This document shows, one piece after another, positions 25,802 through 34,195 of a stretch of DNA of 64,000 nucleotides. Origin of the DNA: Petroclostridium sp. X23 (GTDB lineage: Bacteria; Bacillota; Clostridia; SK-Y3). The DNA is taken from positions 1,177,051 through 1,241,050 of the forward strand of contig NZ_CP124862.1 of the NCBI RefSeq assembly GCF_030013905.1, written 5' to 3'. The position numbers and the translations under genes are program-made. Under the pieces are notes generated by a model. That model saw only the letters and a list, made by a program, of their open reading frames with translations, did not search any database and was not told where the DNA came from. Position 1 is the stretch's first letter. The number at the start of each line of letters is the position of its first letter.

Positions 25802-27319
25802 ATGACAAAATTAAACAATGAGTTATTAAATGGTACTTTTAAATTTCCTAGTGATTTAAAAGTAAGTGAAAACCAAGAGTCACCTGAAAAAGTACTGCAA
25901 TTTGGTGAAGGAAACTTTTTAAGAGGTTTTGTAGATTGGATGTTCCATCAATTAAATAAGAACAATTTGTTTAATGGAAAAATTGCTGTTGTACAGCCTA
26001 TTCAACATGGATTGGTTGATATGCTGAATGATCAAGATGGACTGTATACATTATTTCTAAGAGGTATTCAAAATGGCAAGGTGGTGGAAGATAAAGAAAT
26101 CATTTCTTCTATTAGCAGAGGAATCAATCCTTACAGCCAATTTGACGAATACCTGAAATGTGCTGAAAATCCGGAGCTTAGAGTAATTATCTCCAATACT
26201 ACCGAAGCAGGAATCGCTTATAATGCCGATGAAAAATTTGAAGATACTCCCCCGGCATCTTTTCCCGGGAAATTAACAGTATTACTGCATAAAAGATTTA
26301 AAGCTTTTAATGGTGATGCTTCAAAAGGCCTTATCATTATCCCCTGTGAATTGATAGATAGAAACGGAGATAATCTTAAAAAGATCGTACTGCAACTTGC
26401 GAATGAATGGAATCTGGGCAGTAACTTTATCTCCTGGATTGAAAACGCAAACTACTTCTTGAATACATTGGTAGATAGAATCGTAACAGGTTACCCAAGA
26501 GATGAAGTTCAAAAACTTACAGAAGAATTAGGATATCAGGATAATCTCCTAGACACGGCAGAGATATTCCATCTATGGGTCATTGAAGGCGATAAAAAAC
26601 TATCGGAAGAGATTCCTTTTACAAAGATAGGGCTAAATGTCATCTGGACGGATGATATGACACCATACCGCACAAGAAAAGTAAGAATATTAAATGGTGC
26701 TCACACCATGACCGTGCTTGCTGCCTACCTTCATGGTAAAGACACTGTTAAAGAATGCATGGATGATGATGTGATCAGCAAGTACATGAATAATGGAATC
26801 TTTAATGAGATCATTCCTACTTTGGATTTGCCAAAGGCAGAATTGGAAGAATTTGCAGCGGCAGTTTCAGAAAGATTCGCAAATCCTTTTATAAAACATT
26901 ATCTGTTAAGTATCGCTTTGAATTCTACTTCTAAGTTTAAGACCAGAGTATTGCCTTCCATACTGGAATATATAAAGAGAAAAAATGAACTGCCAAAAAC
27001 GCTTACTTTCTCTCTTGCTGCTTTGCTTGCTTTTTATAAAGGTACGGAAATAAACGAGAATGCTTTGATGGGTCAAAGATCCGGCAACGAATATAAAATC
27101 ATGGATGATATGCCTGTTCTTGAACTGTTCAAAAAACTATGGTCTGACTATGACGAAACAAAAGAAGGTACTGAAAATCTAGTGAAGACTGTTTTATCAA
27201 ATACCGATATGTGGGGAACCGATTTGACTGGCTTAGATGGTTTTACCTCTACCGTATCCGGATATTTATATGATATACTCACTATAGGCGTGAATGAAGC
27301 AATAAAGAAAATACTATAA
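25802..27319 (+). CDS. uxaB: Tagaturonate reductase (altronate oxidoreductase)
   Basis: A 505-residue NAD-dependent mannitol-dehydrogenase-family enzyme that reduces tagaturonate to altronate. The N-terminal dinucleotide site is LQFGEGNFLRGFVDWM (about 30-46), and the C-terminal family block RKVRILNGAHTMTVLAAYL (about 294) carries the catalytic region. The length fits UxaB. The ribosome site is AGGAGGG, 6 nt upstream. It follows the LacI gene closely and precedes uxaA, so lacI-uxaB-uxaA is probably one transcript. Confidence 0.92.
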   Translation: MTKLNNELLNGTFKFPSDLKVSENQESPEKVLQFGEGNFLRGFVDWMFHQLNKNNLFNGKIAVVQPIQHGLVDMLNDQDGLYTLFLRGIQNGKVVEDKEIISSISRGINPYSQFDEYLKCAENPELRVIISNTTEAGIAYNADEKFEDTPPASFPGKLTVLLHKRFKAFNGDASKGLIIIPCELIDRNGDNLKKIVLQLANEWNLGSNFISWIENANYFLNTLVDRIVTGYPRDEVQKLTEELGYQDNLLDTAEIFHLWVIEGDKKLSEEIPFTKIGLNVIWTDDMTPYRTRKVRILNGAHTMTVLAAYLHGKDTVKECMDDDVISKYMNNGIFNEIIPTLDLPKAELEEFAAAVSERFANPFIKHYLLSIALNSTSKFKTRVLPSILEYIKRKNELPKTLTFSLAALLAFYKGTEINENALMGQRSGNEYKIMDDMPVLELFKKLWSDYDETKEGTENLVKTVLSNTDMWGTDLTGLDGFTSTVSGYLYDILTIGVNEAIKKIL

Positions 27320-27344
27320 TATTCCGGGGTTTGGAGCCAAGAGT

Positions 27345-27392
27345 GGGAAGAAAGCATACTCTCCCCACTCCCCACTCCTTACTCCCCACTAA
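27345..27392. repeat. ACTCCCC low-complexity repeat inside the uxaBA operon
   Basis: Repeated CCCCACT units between uxaB and uxaA. Similar runs occur at 2922-2949, 52394-52420 and 58055-58127. It pushes uxaA about 90 bp from uxaB without an obvious terminator. Confidence 0.55.
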
Positions 27393-27408
27393 AATGCGAG
27401 GGATTACA

Positions 27409-28902
27409 ATGATAAAAAGCGATAAATTAATTAAGATTCATGAAAAAGATAATGTTGCAGTTGCATTGGAAGCTATTCACCAAGGTGAATCGGTTGTATT
27501 GGGTGACTTTGAAATTACTGCAAAAGAGGATATCGACAAGGGACATAAAATAGCATTTAAAGACATTCCGGAAGGCGATCATGTAATAAAATACGGCTTC
27601 CCTATCGGGCATGCAACCCGTACAATCTCTGCCGGAGAATATATCCATACCCATAATATTAAAACCAATCTAAAAGGTGTGTTAGAATACAGCTATCTAC
27701 CGGAATTAAGCAAAGACAGCGAAAGTTTTAATAACAGTTTTATGGGATATGTGCGAGAAAACGGTGAAGTCGGTATTCGGAATGAAATATGGATTGTTAA
27801 TACTGTCGGTTGTGTAAATAAAACTGCTGAAATTATTGCCAAAGAAGCTAACAAAAGATTTGCCGGTAAAACCGATGGCATCTTTGCCTTCCCGCATCCT
27901 TTCGGATGCTCCCAACTTGGTGAGGATCATTTAACCACACAAAAGATTCTGGCAGACATGGTCAATCACCCCAACGCGGCTGGTGTGCTTGTTTTAGGGT
28001 TAGGCTGCGAGAACAATAATATTCCTGAATTTAAAAAAGTTCTGGGTGAATATAATGACAAACGGGTAAAGTTCTTAATTACACAAGAAGTAGAAGATGA
28101 AATTGAAGCCGGGTTAGATATAATAGATGAATTGGTCGAATATGCTCAAACCTTTGAAAGAGAAGAATGTCCGGCGTCCAAACTCATTGTAGGCTTAAAG
28201 TGCGGCGGCTCGGACGGATTCTCCGGCATTACCGGCAACCCGTTGGTTGGCGCTCTTTCAGATGTATTGATACAACATGGCGGCACAAGCATTTTGAGTG
28301 AAGTTCCTGAAATGTTTGGTGCAGAAACCATCCTCATGAACCGTTGTATCAATGAAGAAGTATTCAATAAAACAGTAGATCTCATTAATAATTTTAAAGA
28401 ATACTTTATAAAGCATGATCAGGAAATCTATGAAAATCCCTCTCCGGGCAATAAAAAAGGAGGAATCTCTACATTAGAAGAAAAATCTCTTGGCTGTACT
28501 CAAAAGGGCGGAGCAGGGAATGTAGTAGATGTATTGGATTATGGTGAAAGAGTTTCTATCCCAGGATTAAACCTATTAAAAGGCCCGGGAAATGATATTA
28601 TTGCCTGCACAGCGCTTATGGCTGCCGGTGCTCATATCATTCTCTTTACCACCGGTCGTGGAACGCCTCTGGGGGCCCCGGTACCTACGGTAAAGGTTGC
28701 TACCAACTCCGACCTTTTCACCCGCAAGAGCAATTGGATGGATTTTAATGCGGGACAGCTCCTGGAAGGAAAAGATATCAATACCGTTAAAAAGGACTTC
28801 TTTGAATATGTATTGAAAATCGCCTCCGGAGAGATAAAAACAAAAAATGAAATAAACGGCTATCGTGAAATATCTATCTTTAAGGATGGCGTAATATTAT
28901 AA
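27409..28902 (+). CDS. uxaA: Altronate dehydratase
   Basis: A 497-residue enzyme that dehydrates altronate to 2-keto-3-deoxygluconate. The start at 27409 (MIKSDK) follows GCGAGGG; the frame extends upstream through the CCCCACT repeat. The N-terminal SAF domain (about 1-90, with GHKIAFKDIPEGDHVIKYG) is followed by the catalytic part with NTVGCVNKTAE, FPHPFGCSQLGEDH (about 165), GLKCGGSDGFSGITGNP (about 265) and TTGRGTPLGAPVPTVKVATN. It completes the galacturonate route with uxaC, uxaB and kdgK. Confidence 0.94.
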   Translation: MIKSDKLIKIHEKDNVAVALEAIHQGESVVLGDFEITAKEDIDKGHKIAFKDIPEGDHVIKYGFPIGHATRTISAGEYIHTHNIKTNLKGVLEYSYLPELSKDSESFNNSFMGYVRENGEVGIRNEIWIVNTVGCVNKTAEIIAKEANKRFAGKTDGIFAFPHPFGCSQLGEDHLTTQKILADMVNHPNAAGVLVLGLGCENNNIPEFKKVLGEYNDKRVKFLITQEVEDEIEAGLDIIDELVEYAQTFEREECPASKLIVGLKCGGSDGFSGITGNPLVGALSDVLIQHGGTSILSEVPEMFGAETILMNRCINEEVFNKTVDLINNFKEYFIKHDQEIYENPSPGNKKGGISTLEEKSLGCTQKGGAGNVVDVLDYGERVSIPGLNLLKGPGNDIIACTALMAAGAHIILFTTGRGTPLGAPVPTVKVATNSDLFTRKSNWMDFNAGQLLEGKDINTVKKDFFEYVLKIASGEIKTKNEINGYREISIFKDGVIL

Positions 28903-28951
28903 AAAACTATCTATACAATTTTGTGCAACATACCTTCTTAAAAACCCAAAA

Positions 28952-28980
28952 ACAGACCTTGCGGTTTTCACAAGGCCTGT
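28952..28980. terminator. Terminator for the 28-residue peptide transcript
   Basis: Stem ACAG-C-CCTTG type (one A-C mismatch) with a 9-nt loop. On the minus strand it is followed by TTTTTGGGTTTTT, so it ends the small transcript from 29145. On the plus strand the T-run is missing, although it lies about 50 bp after uxaA. Confidence 0.65.
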
Positions 28981-29058
28981 GGTTCTATATAAAAGAATCG
29001 TCTTTTCTTAATCAAAAATAGTATTCAGATATCAGCATCTAATCTATGTTGGATAAAA

Positions 29059-29145
29059 TTATCCAACATAGCTGGATGCGAATAAAGCGAATTTTGTAAA
29101 TATTGATACACTGGCTAAAGCTGTAAATATAATAATATCTTTCAT
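29059..29145 (-). CDS. 28-residue hydrophobic peptide
   Basis: An ATG at 29145 with a strong GGAGGTG site opens MKDIIIFTALASVSIFTKFA then LFASSYVG and a stop. It is a single membrane-spanning peptide with one Lys in the middle. A -10 TATAAT lies at 29182-29177 (minus), and a terminator at 28980-28952 makes a free-standing transcript of about 230 nt. A 28-bp palindrome (29044-29071) overlaps the stop codon. The layout resembles small membrane peptides and type I toxins. The function is unknown. Confidence 0.5.
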   Translation of the reverse strand: MKDIIIFTALASVSIFTKFALFASSYVG

Positions 29146-29209
29146 TGATCTCACCTCCTGTAATTTCTATACTCTTATTATACGCTTTCATGATTGGAAA
29201 AGTAAGGGT

Positions 29210-29404
29210 TTAATTAGCCAAATTATACCTAATCCGATAGTCGTTTTTATGTATATTGCACATAACACCGATATGTTTTTTGGTTAATATTTCAAAGGTA
29301 ACATGATATATAAATTCGTCAATTGTAATTTTAAATTTGCTTATCAGCAATAAAAAAGAGCAAGCTGTTTGCAACAACTTACTCTTGAACTCATCAGTAT
29401 TCAA
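29210..29404 (-). CDS. Possible small protein after the transglutaminase gene
   Basis: A 64-residue frame with a TTG start at 29404 that overlaps the last codons of the transglutaminase gene. The composition is protein-like (FKSKLLQTACSFLLLISKFK, then a basic C-terminus), but no ribosome site is visible. Translational coupling is the only way it would be made. Low confidence. Confidence 0.3.
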   Translation of the reverse strand: MNTDEFKSKLLQTACSFLLLISKFKITIDEFIYHVTFEILTKKHIGVMCNIHKNDYRIRYNLAN

Positions 29405-31757
29405 GTTTTATATATTTATAATAATAAAAACTCAATATATTCAAAGATTTCTTTAAATCTTTTATCATTGACTGGTAAAACATCAGTAATTTCTCTTTAT
29501 CTTGGTCATCCATGGGGCTTTTACTAAATTTCGCCTTGATGTATAGTTCTGTTATACCATAAAAACTATCACTACCATTTGTAAATTGTAAATCTACCCT
29601 CTTGGCATATTCCAGAGGTGTTTCTCCGCGTTCCATATCAAAATGATAAAGCCTCAAGATTTTTAGTATCTTCTGATATATATTTATAACACTGCTTTTG
29701 GCATGCTGATGTTTTATTTCTATAATACTTGTCTCAAAAATAACTCTGCGCACAATCACCACCAATAGTATAATTCCTATCATCAGCGCAATCATACTAA
29801 TGATTATTTTAACTATCTCTTTAGCAAAACTTAACCTTCCATCTATAGATTGTTCTTTCAGTCCCTGGTCTAACACTATCTCTGCTTCACCCATAATTGA
29901 TTTCATATAATCTTCACTGTACGTTTCATCAGCGGGCAATGCCTGGCTGTCTTCTTGCTGCGTATCCAGAAGCGTATTAAAGGGTGAGGTTGGCTCAAAG
30001 CGTACCCAACCGAAACCTTCAAAAAATACTTCTACCCAAGCATGCGCCAACTCATTGGTAACTTTATACACCCCGTCGCTGCCCGGTTTCGCAGGCAGAG
30101 CATACCCTTCTACATATCGGGCAGGGATTCCTAGTGAACGTACCATCATGGTCATCGCACTTGCGTAGTATGTGCAATAGCCTTTCATTGAATCAAATAA
30201 AAAATACTCCACAAAATCTCTCCCCTCCGGGGTATCTCCGGGGGTAAGGGTGTAGGTGTAGTTGGAACTCAAATACTTTTCGATTGCCTTTACTTTGTCG
30301 TAGCGGTTCCCACTATCTTGCGTAATTTGTATCGCGAGGTCTGAAACCTTTTGAGTGATATTCTCTTTTACCGTATATTTTTTGATCATTTTGTCATATT
30401 TATTTTTTAAACTATCGCTTTTTTCAAGTACCGCCTTTATTGCGTCAGGATCACTTACTCTTAACAACTCTTCAACAAACGGGTTAGACCTGTCTACCAC
30501 CCTGTATTGAATGCTGTATTTATTATCATCGCTCGTTTCCCCCCTAAAATAAAATTCTGCATTGCTGTTAAAGATGAGGCTTGCGTCTTCATCTTTTGCC
30601 TCCAATAGTCGAATGACGTTATCAGGATAAAAAAGCGTATTGGTTCTAAACCCAACTTGCTCAATTTGTGCATCTCCATGCAAAAATGCTTGATTATACA
30701 ACTGATTACTGATTCTTCGGAACCTTGTTCGCTTAAACATTTCAACAAATAACCTGCGGTCACTAAAATAGTTATCGGTAATATAGTCTTCAATGCTGCT
30801 GCCTTCTATGGAGAATTCCTCAAGCTCCTTGCTAATCCAACTATTACCTGTATAATAATCTTTCACAGAACCTTTCAAATAGATTCTGTGGTCGGACTTT
30901 ACATTTAGAACCTGCCGGTTATCCAGTACGATATTTCCTCCAATGGCACTTCTATTAGGTTGAAAACCTGTTGATACTAAAGAAAAGTCACTTCCTTTCC
31001 ATTGACCAACATCATTAAGCCAACTTTGGTTGTCATACCACCGGCTAAAAACATCGGCACCTTCATCCAACCATTGAGGCCTTTGATAATCCTTCTCTAC
31101 CGATACCGAGGACACCATTAGTATAATGAATAGTGCGATAGGCATAGCCCAGAGAACGTATATATATCCTAAATGCTGACTTGCCGTTGAAAGCATGTGT
31201 TTGGTTCTCTTATTAAAGACTTCTCTGCCAAATAATGAGATCATACAAAACAAATAAATATACAGTCCGGCATCATACATTCTCAACCCCATGTTGATAC
31301 ATACAATATAATAGATCAAGCCTCCAGCCATCAGAAAATAAAAATGATATCTCTTTAAGATAAAAACAAAAACCCAGCCGCATACCATTAACACCAAAAT
31401 AATGGTCATATAGATACTAAAGGAATCGTTTAAATATTGATACCCCTTTATATATTCGTATAGCCATATAAAAAACTCTTTTGCAGTGGCGAAAAACTTT
31501 TCAAATAGTTTTAACTTCATCATTGTATATCCATGGTATAAAGCCATACAAACAGCTAAACAAGTACCCGAAATGATAGTAATGCGGTTTATAAAAAATA
31601 TATTTAGCAAGAACATAGTAAGAAGACAATATTTCAATACCGCTTGCTTGGATACTTCAAAACTCATAGAATATGTGATGGAAAATACGAGATTCCAGCT
31701 AAATAATAGCGATATAAAATTATATGTGATTAATCTACTTAATCTGCTCAATTTCAT
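29394..31757 (-). CDS. Membrane-bound transglutaminase-like protein (TgpA-type)
   Basis: A 787-residue protein. It has about seven N-terminal membrane helices (1-215), an extracytoplasmic segment (about 220-480), then a transglutaminase core with Cys528 in GYCTYYASAM, His572 in HAWVEVFF and Glu588 in RFEPTSPF. One more helix (about 650-672) leads to a DUF4129-like C-terminal tail. The ribosome site is GGAGATG. It is the last gene of the MoxR-DUF58-transglutaminase operon, an order conserved widely in bacteria. The complex is thought to act at the cell surface; its substrate is not known. Confidence 0.9.
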   Translation of the reverse strand: MKLSRLSRLITYNFISLLFSWNLVFSITYSMSFEVSKQAVLKYCLLTMFLLNIFFINRITIISGTCLAVCMALYHGYTMMKLKLFEKFFATAKEFFIWLYEYIKGYQYLNDSFSIYMTIILVLMVCGWVFVFILKRYHFYFLMAGGLIYYIVCINMGLRMYDAGLYIYLFCMISLFGREVFNKRTKHMLSTASQHLGYIYVLWAMPIALFIILMVSSVSVEKDYQRPQWLDEGADVFSRWYDNQSWLNDVGQWKGSDFSLVSTGFQPNRSAIGGNIVLDNRQVLNVKSDHRIYLKGSVKDYYTGNSWISKELEEFSIEGSSIEDYITDNYFSDRRLFVEMFKRTRFRRISNQLYNQAFLHGDAQIEQVGFRTNTLFYPDNVIRLLEAKDEDASLIFNSNAEFYFRGETSDDNKYSIQYRVVDRSNPFVEELLRVSDPDAIKAVLEKSDSLKNKYDKMIKKYTVKENITQKVSDLAIQITQDSGNRYDKVKAIEKYLSSNYTYTLTPGDTPEGRDFVEYFLFDSMKGYCTYYASAMTMMVRSLGIPARYVEGYALPAKPGSDGVYKVTNELAHAWVEVFFEGFGWVRFEPTSPFNTLLDTQQEDSQALPADETYSEDYMKSIMGEAEIVLDQGLKEQSIDGRLSFAKEIVKIIISMIALMIGIILLVVIVRRVIFETSIIEIKHQHAKSSVINIYQKILKILRLYHFDMERGETPLEYAKRVDLQFTNGSDSFYGITELYIKAKFSKSPMDDQDKEKLLMFYQSMIKDLKKSLNILSFYYYKYIKLEY

Positions 31758-31759
31758 CG

Positions 31760-32959
31760 TTACATCTCCAGCGTCTTTTTTATTTCATCTGCATGACTAA
31801 TGGTATAGACAAAGATGCCATTTTCCTGCAGCCCTTGTAAAAAACGAGAAAAATCTAAGCTTTTTCTATCTATTGCTGATATAGGATATATAAATATTAC
31901 ATCCTTACCCGCAAGTTTTAAATTCACCAAGCGGTTAAATAAGCTCTCGGAACAATCAGTTCCAATCACTATAACTTCATTGCATTCTGCCAAGTCCACT
32001 CTGCTTAGATGAAGCATATTGTCAAAAGGAAATATCTCTTTAAAATCCGCCCGAAGCAATTTATGATAAACCTCTCTAAACTCTCTTTTACTGCCTACTC
32101 TTAATCTCTTATCGCTGCTATCGTTAAAACATAGATGGATAGGTATTTCTTTTCTTACGAAAAAGTTTAATACTGCTATGATAGTTTCAATGATAATATC
32201 TTTTACAAGTGAATTATTCTTATCAATTTTCATTAAGCAGCTAATATCTGCAAGCAAATAGGTTAAACTGCTTTGTGGATTGCTGAACTTTTTTGACATA
32301 AGTTCATTTCTTTTGGCAGAAAGCTTCCAGTGGATACTTTTAAGCGGCAATCCCGGTATATACTTATTTACTTCTGCTATTTCAGAATAGTCTTCCATAC
32401 CTATTTTGCTTGTAAAATGGATAGAATCACTGTTTGTAGTCCTTCCCACTTTAAAACCATTCAGCTCTACAATTTTTGGTAAAATTTTGATTTCTTTTTT
32501 TCCATTACGAGGTTTGGATGTTATTTCAAAAAATCCAAAAAAGTCTCTAAAATAAAAGGACTTGATCCCTATATGATATATTCCTATGTGTTCACAAATA
32601 ATTTCTTTATCAATATCATACCTGTTGAGCGGATTGAGATAAAATGTCTCATCTTCAAATATTTCTTCTGCAGTAAAATCATCAGCATAAAAATTCACTT
32701 GAACAAAGGGATATGGAAAAAGATCTTTATTATAAACTTTACATGAATACCTTAATACATGCCCTCTTAATATTTCGTTTTTATCCATTTGCTCTACATA
32801 TTTATATCTTAACACAGCAACCACTAAAAACAATAAGGAAATAAAAGGGATAAGAAGCATTGTAATAAATATTGCAAATAATACCTTTTCCCCGCTATAT
32901 AACGCTGATATGCAAAAACATGCAAATACAAAGAAATAAAGAACATTTCGTTTGAACAT
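31760..32959 (-). CDS. DUF58 family protein
   Basis: A 399-residue protein. The start at 32959 (MFKRNV) follows GGAGG at 5 nt. Two N-terminal membrane helices (about 5-45) precede a cytoplasmic beta-rich part and the DUF58 block YIPGLPLKSIHWKLSAKRNE (about 205-225), then a vWA-like fold (LADISCLMKID, VIVIGTDCSESLF). Such proteins work with MoxR AAA+ ATPases, probably as a metal-ion-dependent adaptor. It ends 2 bp before the transglutaminase start, which indicates tight coupling. Confidence 0.9.
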   Translation of the reverse strand: MFKRNVLYFFVFACFCISALYSGEKVLFAIFITMLLIPFISLLFLVVAVLRYKYVEQMDKNEILRGHVLRYSCKVYNKDLFPYPFVQVNFYADDFTAEEIFEDETFYLNPLNRYDIDKEIICEHIGIYHIGIKSFYFRDFFGFFEITSKPRNGKKEIKILPKIVELNGFKVGRTTNSDSIHFTSKIGMEDYSEIAEVNKYIPGLPLKSIHWKLSAKRNELMSKKFSNPQSSLTYLLADISCLMKIDKNNSLVKDIIIETIIAVLNFFVRKEIPIHLCFNDSSDKRLRVGSKREFREVYHKLLRADFKEIFPFDNMLHLSRVDLAECNEVIVIGTDCSESLFNRLVNLKLAGKDVIFIYPISAIDRKSLDFSRFLQGLQENGIFVYTISHADEIKKTLEM

Positions 32960-32992
32960 CTTATCCTCCAATTCATCATATAAATATAAATA

Positions 32993-33934
32993 TTAATCAG
33001 CTATGGGAACATCGACAGCACTCAATATCGCTTCTAGTACATCCATCTCGTCACCATATTTAAGGCTCACTTCGGGCTTTGCAATAAGACGGTGTCCCAA
33101 TACCGGTGCTGCCATCCTCTTAACATCATCAGGTATTACATAGTCTCTTCCCTGGTATAATGCCCATGCCTGTGAGGCATGAAGCAAAGCAAGCGACCCT
33201 CTGGGGCTTACTCCCAGTTCGATATCATGATGATTACGCGTAGCTCTTATAATATCTACAATATACCGGTTTATAGACTGGTCAACATAAACTTTTCTCA
33301 CCTGCTGCTGTAGTGAAATAATCACTTCCGCATCTGCGACAGATTGCAATTTGTGAAGTGGATCATCACTATGAAAACGTTCTAAGATTTTTATTTCTTC
33401 CTGATAATCCGGATATCCTATCCTGATTTTCATAAAAAACCTATCCAACTGCGCTTCGGGCAAAGGAAATGTACCGATATATTCTATAGGGTTCTGTGTA
33501 GCTAAAACCATGAACGGATTGGGCAGTTTATGGGTATTTCCGTCAACCGACACCTGTTTCTCTTCCATGACCTCAAGCAGGCTGGATTGCGTCTTAGGAG
33601 TCGTCCGGTTGATTTCATCAGCTAACAAAATATTTGTCATGACCGCACCGGGATGATATTGAAACAAGCCGGTCTTCGCATCATAAATAGTTAAACCGGT
33701 TATATCCGACGGCAAAATATCCGGCGTGAATTGTACTCTCTTAAAATCCAAGCTTAAAGATTTTGCAAGAGAAGATACCATTGTCGTCTTACCAACTCCC
33801 GGTACATCTTCAATCAAAACATGACCTCCGCAAATTAAAGAGATAATCATCAATTCGATAGAATGTCGCTTACCTACTATCACATTTTCTATATTATCAA
33901 TGATTTGATATAATATTTGAATCTTGTTTTCCAT
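32993..33934 (-). CDS. MoxR-family AAA+ ATPase
   Basis: A 313-residue chaperone-like ATPase. Walker A is DVPGVGKTT (about 43-51), Walker B LLADEINR (about 108), sensor 1 ATQNPIE (about 150), and an arginine-finger block SPRGSLALLHAS lies near 262. The start follows TCGGAGGAACG. It is the first gene of the operon with DUF58 and the transglutaminase protein and probably remodels a vWA partner. Just upstream lies the structured element 33972-34109, which may be its leader. Confidence 0.93.
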   Translation of the reverse strand: MENKIQILYQIIDNIENVIVGKRHSIELMIISLICGGHVLIEDVPGVGKTTMVSSLAKSLSLDFKRVQFTPDILPSDITGLTIYDAKTGLFQYHPGAVMTNILLADEINRTTPKTQSSLLEVMEEKQVSVDGNTHKLPNPFMVLATQNPIEYIGTFPLPEAQLDRFFMKIRIGYPDYQEEIKILERFHSDDPLHKLQSVADAEVIISLQQQVRKVYVDQSINRYIVDIIRATRNHHDIELGVSPRGSLALLHASQAWALYQGRDYVIPDDVKRMAAPVLGHRLIAKPEVSLKYGDEMDVLEAILSAVDVPIAD

Positions 33935-33971
33935 ATTCGTTCCTCCGAAAGTAGATTTCTGATTATTGACG

Positions 33972-34109
33972 TTATAACAACGGAAGTAATTGCGTAAGCA
34001 ATTACTTCACACCGTTTCAACGAGGCGGGAGATATACTCACCGCCTGTTTAATTTAATCGGTACCCGCCCACCTATAGAGGTGAGGAACATCTTTTCGCC
34101 TCGTTATAA
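33972..34109 (-). other. Structured intergenic element with inverted ends, possible leader RNA or MITE
   Basis: Ends are TTATAAC (33972) and GTTATAA (34103). Inside are a perfect 10-bp hairpin AAGTAATTGC-gtaa-GCAATTACTT (33984-34007), an outer stem AACGAGGCG/CGCCTCGTT (34019-34027 with 34097-34105), a 5-bp hairpin CACCT/AGGTG (34070-34083), and a competing AGGCGG/CCGCCT hairpin (34024-34046). GGCGGG at 34025 can also pair with CCCGCC at 34064. It lies between the ftsK terminator and the moxR start on the minus strand. No known riboswitch class is recognised. Confidence 0.5.
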
Positions 34110-34148
34110 AAAGTGCTCCGATCATGTTATTATTAACATAAAGGAGCA
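34108..34148 (-). terminator. Terminator of the FtsK/SpoIIIE gene
   Basis: TGCTCC/GGAGCA and inner ATGTTA/TAACAT arms, followed on the minus strand by CTTTTT. It lies 48 bp past the stop codon. Confidence 0.8.
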
Positions 34149-34195
34149 TACCCCATTATCCATACATCCATACTATTATTTAAGATAAACATCCA

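Noticed and set aside
33972..34109. 6S RNA or c-di-GMP riboswitch
   Set aside because: It lacks the long central-bubble hairpin of 6S RNA and the conserved loops of the GEMM fold, so I left it unclassified.
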